Shown piece after piece: positions 35,661 to 41,962 of a stretch of DNA of 41,962 nucleotides. The notes beneath the pieces were generated by a model, which made no database searches, was not told the origin of the DNA, and worked only from the letters and a program-made list of their open reading frames with translations. The first letter of the stretch is position 1. Each line of letters begins with the position of its first letter. Source of the stretch: an uncultured Planctomycetaceae bacterium (lineage in GTDB: Bacteria; Planctomycetota; Planctomycetia; Planctomycetales; Planctomycetaceae). Position numbers and translations under genes: made by a program. Where the stretch lies: NCBI GenBank assembly GCA_937916515.1, contig CALFSX010000166.1:1-41962 (forward strand), read 5' to 3'.

Positions 35661-36037
35661 CGTTTCGTCCTTATGGAGGAATCGAAGGGATGCGGGACAG
35701 CCTGATGAAAAGCCGCGCAACGGGCCTTCATCAGTAGAAAGACTTAGGTCGCAGTTCTTCGCCCGTCAAACTGAATGTTGCTTTCAGGCAACGCGAACCG
35801 GCAGCGGATGGTGAAAGATTCGACTTGTCCGGTTGTTTCAGAATTCACAATTGCAAATGATGCTGCAATATCTTCCGTCATAATTGGCAGAATCGCTCTG
35901 ATTGAACTCGTGTGAAGACATCAAACCTGCAGGCAGAGATTCGCCGTTATTCGGAAACAGTCAACGTCGAAAGACTTTTCCAACACGTCACAACCAACTT
36001 AAAACCACAAACCTGATTCACGATCGGATGCCAGAAT
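35661..36037. other. Divergent intergenic region
   Basis: It separates the AAA+ gene (minus) from the isomerase gene (plus). The AAGGA ribosome site of the ATPase lies at 35668-35672. Nothing else is seen. Confidence 0.5.
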
Positions 36038-36868
36038 ATGAAGTTCGCCATTTGCCAGGAACTGTTCGAAGATACTCCATGGGAACAACAATGTCGCATC
36101 ATTGCGGACGTTGGTTACACGGGGATCGAAGTCGCTCCGTTTTGTATTGCCGACGATCTGCGGCAAGTCACGCAGAATAAATTGATTGAGATGAAGACTG
36201 TGGCCGAACAGCACGGTCTGGAAATCATCGGTCTGCACTGGTTGCTGGCCAAAACAACGGGGCTGTATCTGACATCACCAGATCAACACGTTCGCCAGGC
36301 AACGGCCGATCATTTGAAGCTGTTGGCCGAAACCTGTGCGACGCTGGGTGGACGAGTTCTGGTGTTTGGCTCTCCCCAACAACGCAACCTGCTGGAAGGC
36401 GTTTCCACAGCCACGGCCATGGAATATGCGGCCGAAGTTTTTCGTGATGCGATGCCCGTTTTTCAGCAACAGGGCGTGGTGTTGTGTATGGAACCACTCA
36501 CGAAAAAGGAAACGGACTTCGTGAATACGTGCGCCGATGCCGTTGAGTTGATGGCGATGGTGGATCACGCTGCCTTCGTACTTCACCAGGACGTCAAAGC
36601 CATGCTTGGTGCGGAAAGCGATTCGATTCCGGAATTGATTCATCGATACAAAGATGTCTGTGGTCACTTTCATGTCAACGACATCAATTTGCTTGGACCT
36701 GGAATGGGCGACACGGACTACCATCCGATTCTAAAAGCGCTGCGCGATGTTGATTACGATGGCTGGATCTCTGTCGAAGTGTTCGATTACAGCCCCGGCG
36801 CAGAGAAAATTGCAAAAAAAAGTTTGGAATATATGCGACTCGTTTTAAGTGAAATTGAAGGTCAATAA
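36038..36868 (+). CDS. Sugar phosphate isomerase/epimerase (AP endonuclease 2-like TIM barrel)
   Basis: 276 residues. Xylose-isomerase-like barrel: KFAICQELFEDTPWEQQCRIIADVGYTGIEVAPF, GLEIIGLHWLL, CMEPLTKKETDFVNT (metal Glu), HVNDINLLGPGMGDTDYHPIL and GWISVEVFDYSPG (second Glu). The typical acidic/His metal ligands are present. The sugar substrate is unknown; families of this kind often act in inositol or keto-sugar metabolism together with Gfo/Idh/MocA enzymes, but none is adjacent. Confidence 0.9.
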   Translation: MKFAICQELFEDTPWEQQCRIIADVGYTGIEVAPFCIADDLRQVTQNKLIEMKTVAEQHGLEIIGLHWLLAKTTGLYLTSPDQHVRQATADHLKLLAETCATLGGRVLVFGSPQQRNLLEGVSTATAMEYAAEVFRDAMPVFQQQGVVLCMEPLTKKETDFVNTCADAVELMAMVDHAAFVLHQDVKAMLGAESDSIPELIHRYKDVCGHFHVNDINLLGPGMGDTDYHPILKALRDVDYDGWISVEVFDYSPGAEKIAKKSLEYMRLVLSEIEGQ

Positions 36869-37492
36869 CGACTCGTTTTTGCATCGAATTTTCAACGTTC
36901 AATGAGGCACAAAATAGAGAGTGATTCTGCTTCATTGCGGTTACGTCAACGTATGTTTCCTGTTGATTAAAACAGCGCGGCAACATTGCGAATGTTTAAA
37001 ACTTCCAATGTTTTATCGAGTGAAATTCATATCAACGATGTTCAACACATGTTGCGTTGAGTTACTGAACACAACTCAACATGCAGACAACAACGATCTG
37101 CTTCGCAACATTTCATGCAACCAATTCACGCGCATCGGCAACCTCAAAACAGCATGGCTAACGTCAATAGCATCGGAGCAATTATTCAAAAAAGTTTTCA
37201 AACTCGACGTCAGACAACGCATAACAGTCTTGCACATTCTGAGACATTAAATAGTATTCCGCCGAACGTTGGCTGCAGTTTCTACTGTGATACAACGATG
37301 GATCGTGGTGAAGGATTTGCCGAACAGCTAACTTCAAGACGGACATCAGTCACAACAGGAATCTGCATCACCATCGCCTTGGTGGCATGGTGAAACAATT
37401 TTGGCTTTAGGTTGCTCTTGCCCTTGGTTTTTTGAAGCCCGGTGACTGCGGTAAGACGGCCGGCCGTTGATTTTTTGTTTAAGGAGGAATCC
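36869..37492. other. Intergenic region upstream of the histone-like gene
   Basis: 624 bases, richer in A+T than its surroundings. It contains a stem GTTGAGTT...AACTCAAC (37056-37080). Frames at 36921-37250 and 37115-37393 lack protein character. It may be a long 5' leader or promoter region for the Lys-rich gene. Confidence 0.5.
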
Positions 37493-37690
37493 GTGGCTAA
37501 GAAGAAAGCAGCTCCAAAGAAGTCAGCTAAGAAAGCTGCACCTAAGAAGTCAGCTAAGAAGGCAGCTCCAAAGAAGTCAGCTAAGAAAGCTGCTCCTAAG
37601 AAGTCCGCCAAGAAGGCTGCTCCTAAGAAGTCCGCCAAGAAAGCAGCTCCTAAGAAGGCAGCTAAGAAGGCCGTTAAGAAGAAGAAATAG
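37493..37690 (+). CDS. Histone H1-like Lys/Ala/Pro repeat protein
   Basis: 65 residues, GTG start, with AAGGAGG eight bases upstream, one of the strongest ribosome sites in the window. Composition is 31 Lys, 21 Ala, 6 Pro and 5 Ser, with no acidic or aromatic residue. After MAKK there are five copies of the nine-residue unit KAAPKKSAK, one variant KAAPKKAAK, and a basic end. The same kind of tail occurs in eukaryotic histone H1 and bacterial Hc1/AlgP-type proteins, so nucleoid condensation is likely. Codons differ between units (Ser TCA/TCC, Ala GCT/GCA/GCC). Confidence 0.85.
   Translation: MAKKKAAPKKSAKKAAPKKSAKKAAPKKSAKKAAPKKSAKKAAPKKSAKKAAPKKAAKKAVKKKK
37505..37666 (+). repeat. Six 27-base tandem units encoding KAAPKKSAK
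   Basis: Six in-frame 27-base units, five with Ser and the last with Ala at the variable position. Units differ mainly at synonymous third positions, which fits expansion followed by selection on the protein. Confidence 0.85.
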
Positions 37691-37716
37691 TTTCACATTG
37701 GTGAAATTAATCTCTC

Positions 37717-37754
37717 AACGGTCGATGACTGAAAATGTCATCGATCGTTTTTTT
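37717..37754 (+). terminator. Intrinsic terminator after the histone-like gene
   Basis: AACGGTCGATGAC pairs with GTCATCGATCGTT (one G-T) around a seven-base loop, then a T run, 27 bases after the stop. Confidence 0.88.
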
Positions 37755-38350
37755 ATGCGCCGCGCAAAGATCACCAAATGTGCCAGCGATATCCGGCTGC
37801 CACGCGAACCCAAAGCCACCTTTTGCTGGTCGTCGGTGTTCTGATGTTGGGCAGCCTGAATTCGATTTCCCCATTCCGCTTGACTGACTTGCGACTTAAT
37901 AACGTTGCAGTGCCAACTGTCTGAAACATAATCGCCGGAAATTTGTCTCGCAGCCATGTAGCGCCAGCAACGAATTGGCGACACCAGATCCAGGGGCTTT
38001 AGTCTGCTGGCAGCTGCACAGCGGCTGAATTCGCAAATATAAAAGTTGACTCTTTATGTCAACTTTCCTAAAACCGCGTTAAGAGTTCGCCGATCAGAGG
38101 GACTGTAAGGCGGGCTTCACGTTCTTTGTAATCTGACGTGGTAGGGAAACCGTTTTGTCCTTTCCGTGTTGGATCAGCCTGTCGATTCGAATGGTGTTGA
38201 AGTTGTTAACTGCGTCGTTCTGGCGAAGCAAATAACTAACACCCGATTCTGTCAGCAAGATCCTGCACCGCACCAAGCAATGCCGTTTTGGTGTTCATGA
38301 TTTATGAGTTCACTTGATCAGTGTTCTCATCGGTCAGGCGAACGTTTCCT
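37755..38350. other. Intergenic region upstream of imuA
   Basis: 596 bases with no supported gene; minus-strand frames here look accidental. It includes the hairpin AAAGTTGAC-TCTTTAT-GTCAACTTT (38042-38066). I could not identify a convincing LexA box. Confidence 0.5.
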
Positions 38351-39160
38351 ATGTCTTCATCGTCTGCGAAATCGCTGGCAGTGGCTCAGCTTAGACGCCA
38401 GTTGCTTCAGTCTCAGCCCTCTGCAACGGAACACAACGTTGTATCGACAGGCTTTCGAACTCTCGATCGCCTGTTGCCTCAGTCCGGGCTTCCAACAGGC
38501 GCCGTCATTGAATGGGTGAGCGGTGGTGCAGGCATGCGAGCCACGTCGATTGCTCTGAAAGTGATTGCCGGTTATCTGAAACGACCTGGAGCTCTGGCCG
38601 TTGTGGATTCCACTCACAGCTTCTGCCCTGCACAGTTGGAACAACTTGGGATTCCAATGTCGCGGTTGTTGCTGATTCGTCCCGGTGACTCCAGTTCTTC
38701 AAGTCCAGATAACGTGTCAGGTAGTTTTTCCGACACCAACTATCAGCTATCTTCAACACAGCGTTCTGAAGCGTTGTGGTCGCTGGAACAACTGGCTCGA
38801 TGTGCGGGAGTGAACGTTGTTTTAACATGGATCGATCGGCTGTCATCAACAGCTCAGCGCCGTCTGCAGCTGGCGGTGGAAAAAAGTGGAACCACAGTGA
38901 TTCTGATGCGACCATCCATCGCCATGAATCAGACATCATGGGCGGATCTGCGTTTCCATGTACAATCTGGTTCCGCAAAACCTTCGGCAGATGTTAGTAT
39001 CGTCGGTCACGGTTCGCGGATGATTGTTAGTTTGGTGCGATCACGAAACTCGGTTCAGCGGCATGGAAACGCCGTGTTGGAATGCCATCATGAAACGGGT
39101 GATGTGTTTGAAATTCTGGAACTGGCCAGTGCAGCGCCAGCAGATCCAACTGCCGTCTGA
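38351..39160 (+). CDS. imuA: ImuA, RecA-like mutasome protein
   Basis: 269 residues from ATG 38351. The ImuA pattern is visible: HNVVSTGFRTLDRLLPQSGLPTGAVIEW, GALAVVDSTHSFCPAQLEQLGI, LLLIRP and EALWSLEQLARCAGVNVVLTW. The Walker A position reads GGAGMRATS, without the GKT/S lysine, as expected of an inactive RecA relative. Part of the SOS-induced error-prone synthesis cassette. Overlaps imuB by 71 bases. Confidence 0.85.
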   Translation: MSSSSAKSLAVAQLRRQLLQSQPSATEHNVVSTGFRTLDRLLPQSGLPTGAVIEWVSGGAGMRATSIALKVIAGYLKRPGALAVVDSTHSFCPAQLEQLGIPMSRLLLIRPGDSSSSSPDNVSGSFSDTNYQLSSTQRSEALWSLEQLARCAGVNVVLTWIDRLSSTAQRRLQLAVEKSGTTVILMRPSIAMNQTSWADLRFHVQSGSAKPSADVSIVGHGSRMIVSLVRSRNSVQRHGNAVLECHHETGDVFEILELASAAPADPTAV

Positions 39161-40892
39161 ACAACGAGCGGCGGTGGCAGTCTACACGTCCAATGTTGGC
39201 GAATCGAAACCAGCAGCTCGCCAGCAAAGACTTCCTGAAGACGACCTGCGTTTTGTGCGTGAGATCTTTACGGCGGCTCGATCCGGTCCCGCCATTGTCG
39301 CTGCTTCAGAATACGCATGGTTGGCTGGAGTGCGCCCCGGAATGCCTTTGGCGGAAGCTCGCAGCATGAGCGTTCCCGTGCGAAACTCGCACAGGAATTA
39401 TCGCCAGCGAAATTCTCAAACACCGGCAGTTCCCACACAGGAAACGCAGTTCTTTGAATGGTCGCCTGCTGCTGATCGAGCGGCCCTGATTGAAGTAGCG
39501 GAAGCCACGCGTCGATTTGCACCAATCGTTGGACTGGACGAGACAGCCGTACCGGATTCTCTGATGCTGGATATTTCCGGATGCGGAATGCTGTTTGGCG
39601 GCGAATCGTCTTTGGCCGAACAACTGGTCAAACGCTTGAACGCTCGCGGGCTGTTGTGCAGTGCGGTTGTCAGCGATTCAGTGGCATCGGCCTGGGCGTT
39701 CGCTCATCCGCGTGGTCACGCATTGATGACCGATCAACATATTTCAGCACAGCGGAATTCGCCGCAGGGGGCAAAAAAACGACAGCCTTCAGAAGCCAGC
39801 AGCAACTGGGAAACACCTGTTGTCATTATTCCTCCAGGCCAGGCAAAAGCATGGCTGCAGCCGTTGCCGATCGCCGCCGCTCGAATTCCTCACGCCGACA
39901 TTCAAACGCTGTCGCAACTTGGCATTCTGACATTGAAACAACTGTTTGGTTTACCGACAGAAGATCTGCCTTCACGGCTTTCCGCAAAGGCCATTCTGCG
40001 GTTACACCAGATTTCCGGCATCGACGACGAATTCATCACCGCCATTCCCGAACCCAATCCGGTTGCGGCGATGTGGACGTCGGAATTTCCAGCAACAAAT
40101 CGAGATGAAGTGCGGCAGGTTGTCGCTCACCTGATTGAAGAAATCGCCGAACAGTTGCAGCGTCGATCTGTAGGAGCCGTTCGCATTTCGTGCCTGTTGA
40201 AACGTGAATCGGGAGACAGCCTGTCGCTGATTGGCGATGTTGTGAAACCGCTGCAGTCGGGGGCGGAACTGTTTGAGATCCTGAACATCCGCCTGGACGC
40301 TCTGAAAATCGATCAGCCAGTGATGTCGGCCCACATGACGGCAACCGTGGCATCATTGCCCGTCGCGCGACAGAAAGACCTGTTCAACGCTGTTGAACAC
40401 ATCAACCCAGCTGAAGAACTGGCCGTTGTTCTAAACCGACTCACCAATCGGCTTGGCAAAGCGGCGGTGCTGACCGCCACACCGCAAAACGATCCGGTTC
40501 CGGAGAACTCAATCCAACTGCGACCGATTGTTGACGAAGGCACTGCTTCAAACAGCAGCCGCGTTACTGAACAACGCATTCAAAACCTGGTAACGCCGGA
40601 CAACACCACCGCCGACAAAGCGGCCTCGGTCAATCGTCCGCTGTGCCTGCTGTCGAAGCCCCACCTGATCGCGTCCGGCAGTTCCAGCCCATTAACATCA
40701 AACTTCACATGGAACGGCCAAACGCACTCTACGGCGGCTTCACAGGGCCCAGAACGAATTCAAACTCAATGGTGGCACGACACCGCGATCCATCGCGATT
40801 ACTATCGCGTAACAACGAACCACGGTTCGGAATTCTGGATCTTTCAGGAACTGAATTCCAGCCAATGGTTTCTTCACGGTGTGTTTGAATAA
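39090..40892 (+). CDS. imuB: ImuB, catalytically inactive Y-family polymerase of the mutasome
   Basis: About 600 residues from ATG 39090, chosen because ImuB proteins begin MKRVxCLxxxxWPVQR. The Y-family fold is recognisable (SEYAWLAGVRPGMPLAEARSM, LMLDISGCGMLFGGE, LGILTLKQLFGLPTEDLPSRL helix-hairpin-helix), but the first catalytic Asp of Y polymerases is replaced in MKRVMCLKFWNW, as in ImuB, which serves as an adaptor linking ImuA, the clamp and DnaE2. The C-terminal part ends with RDYYRVTTNHGSEFWIF, the usual ImuB tail. The overlap with imuA implies coupled translation. dnaE2 does not follow. Confidence 0.88.
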   Translation: MKRVMCLKFWNWPVQRQQIQLPSEQRAAVAVYTSNVGESKPAARQQRLPEDDLRFVREIFTAARSGPAIVAASEYAWLAGVRPGMPLAEARSMSVPVRNSHRNYRQRNSQTPAVPTQETQFFEWSPAADRAALIEVAEATRRFAPIVGLDETAVPDSLMLDISGCGMLFGGESSLAEQLVKRLNARGLLCSAVVSDSVASAWAFAHPRGHALMTDQHISAQRNSPQGAKKRQPSEASSNWETPVVIIPPGQAKAWLQPLPIAAARIPHADIQTLSQLGILTLKQLFGLPTEDLPSRLSAKAILRLHQISGIDDEFITAIPEPNPVAAMWTSEFPATNRDEVRQVVAHLIEEIAEQLQRRSVGAVRISCLLKRESGDSLSLIGDVVKPLQSGAELFEILNIRLDALKIDQPVMSAHMTATVASLPVARQKDLFNAVEHINPAEELAVVLNRLTNRLGKAAVLTATPQNDPVPENSIQLRPIVDEGTASNSSRVTEQRIQNLVTPDNTTADKAASVNRPLCLLSKPHLIASGSSSPLTSNFTWNGQTHSTAASQGPERIQTQWWHDTAIHRDYYRVTTNHGSEFWIFQELNSSQWFLHGVFE

Positions 40893-40959
40893 AGCCAATG
40901 GCCTGGATTGGGGCGCCGTTAAAGATTGATGCCATGCAATCTCAACCGCTCAGCGTCTG

Positions 40960-41550
40960 CTAAGTCCGCTCAGCTTCCAGTCGCTTCAGCTCGGCAATCA
41001 GTTGGTCTTCGCTGCCAAGTCGACCGTCTTCCTGCATGTGTCCCATTTGCGAAGCAAGATCATCTAACAGAGGCTTCAAACCGGCCAGCACGTTGTCGGT
41101 GACTCGATCTGTAAACATCACGCCGTCCAGATGGTCGTTTTCATGCTGAACAACCCGAGCTGGCAGGCCGGATAGTTCCATTGAGAAGTCTCGCCCATCA
41201 AGATCGAATGCTTCAACGGTAATGCGTTCGGCTCGAGTAACGGGGCCGTAGATTTCCGGAAGACTCAGGCAGCCTTCTTCAGAATCTTCGCTGCCGTTAC
41301 GCTTTACGATCTGAGGATTGATGAAAACCTGTTCCTGATCAGGTTCGTCCGGATCGCCAGTCGGATTGACGACAAACAGACGATACGGCAACGCCACCTG
41401 ATTTGCAGCAAGGCCGATTCCGCGAGCCTGATACATCAGCTCAAACATCTGCCCGACCCAGTCTTTCAACTGAGCGTCAATGCGAGTGACGTCTTTGGAT
41501 TTCCAACGCAGGGCCGGGTGAGGATGGTAAACGATTTTCAGATCGGACAT
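40960..41550 (-). CDS. def: Peptide deformylase
   Basis: 196 residues. Removes the formyl group from N-terminal Met of new proteins. Metal motifs: GIGLAANQV (44-52), EGCLS (92-96, Cys94 ligand) and HENDH (136-140, an HExxH). A short insertion (NPTGDPDEPDQEQ) precedes VFINP, as in many planctomycete and cyanobacterial enzymes. Convergent with imuB; fmt is not adjacent. Confidence 0.96.
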   Translation of the reverse strand: MSDLKIVYHPHPALRWKSKDVTRIDAQLKDWVGQMFELMYQARGIGLAANQVALPYRLFVVNPTGDPDEPDQEQVFINPQIVKRNGSEDSEEGCLSLPEIYGPVTRAERITVEAFDLDGRDFSMELSGLPARVVQHENDHLDGVMFTDRVTDNVLAGLKPLLDDLASQMGHMQEDGRLGSEDQLIAELKRLEAERT

Positions 41551-41962
41551 GGAAGCAGATTTTCACGCTACTGGTGCCAATAACCGCTCAATACAAGCTG
41601 GGCGGCGACAACAGAAGTATCGCCACAGAATACCATTCCGCAAGGCGAGGGCGGATACAGCTTCCATGAATGCCGCTGAAAGTCCGGTCGAGCCGTAAAA
41701 ACGTCGCGAACGCAAAGCTAATTCGACTGTTTTTTTGCGATTCCAGCACTCAACGCGGCACCGCATGGCTTAGCAGCTTCAGCCCCATCACAGAGTGTTC
41801 TGCCAGCCCGCTATTTTCCAAGGTCTATTTGGCAATTATCTCGCAACTGGAGTCTCCACAAGCAACAGCTTTTTCCGGCAGCGAACGCTTAGTTTGCTGA
41901 TTGTTTGTCAGCAATTCCCGTCGGCATGTGAAAGTGTTGAAAACGGGGTGTTTTTTGGAGAG
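41551..41962. other. Region downstream to the window edge
   Basis: 412 bases upstream of def. Small frames on both strands show no domain. A gene may begin beyond the window. Confidence 0.4.

Noticed and set aside
37115-37393. 92-codon frame before the histone-like gene
   Set aside because: Codon pattern weak, no homology recognised; the region reads better as an A+T-rich leader.
37505-37666. Regular repeats considered as a CRISPR array
   Set aside because: Units are contiguous without spacers and encode an in-frame Lys/Ala repeat protein.
38310-38340. Possible LexA box before imuA (cacttgatcagtg region)
   Set aside because: The symmetry is imperfect and no known LexA consensus is matched, so it was not called as a site.

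Overview
The window is chromosomal DNA of a planctomycete-like bacterium (phylum inferred, species not identified). The inference rests on the mix of gene types: a LysM protein between rsmH and an ftsL/ftsI-like pair, two secreted terpenoid-cyclase-fold proteins (one with a CxxCH motif), a Tat-exported Gfo/Idh/MocA oxidoreductase, a secreted Ycf48-like propeller, an MJ0042-type zinc-ribbon membrane protein, a histone-H1-like Lys/Ala protein, and many genes without a strong Shine-Dalgarno sequence. Genes are mostly short operons or singletons. No tRNA, rRNA, CRISPR, prophage or intact insertion sequence was found.

Layout. 1-6.2 kb: a reduced dcw cluster (rsmH, LysM protein, FtsL-like protein, ftsI). 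6.3-7.5 kb: a minus-strand RmlD-like SDR gene with a possible small partner. 7.5-9.3 kb: leuA behind a complete-looking leucine attenuator, made of a promoter, a 15-residue leader peptide with nine leucines, an antiterminator arm and an intrinsic terminator. 9.4-13.7 kb: mazG and a LolD/LolCE-type exporter, each bracketed by inverted copies of an intergenic repeat that also occurs near 6.3 kb. 13.8-15.5 kb: cold-shock protein and RhlE-type helicase. 16.3-24 kb: GNAT, CxxCH cyclase-fold protein, zinc metallopeptidase, Gfo/Idh/MocA protein, zinc-ribbon membrane pair, ComB-like phosphatase and Ycf48-like protein. 24.5-28.9 kb: the translation/secretion block ffh-rpsP-trmD-rplS, lacking rimM, followed by yraN. 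28.9-32 kb: a second cyclase-fold protein and a siroheme sulfite/nitrite reductase, separated by a 30-bp-stem hairpin. 32.4-36.9 kb: pgpA, a dus gene, a winged-helix AAA+ ATPase and a sugar-phosphate isomerase-like gene. 37.5 kb: the histone-H1-like gene. 38.3-40.9 kb: imuA-imuB of the mutasome, without dnaE2. 41 kb: def.

The strongest candidate for something little described is the leuA control region. Promoter, leader peptide, competing hairpins and leuA follow in the order and spacing required for transcription attenuation by leucine-dependent ribosome stalling, and the predicted transcription start lies almost on the leader ATG. The second is the interspersed structured repeat family around mazG and the Lol genes.
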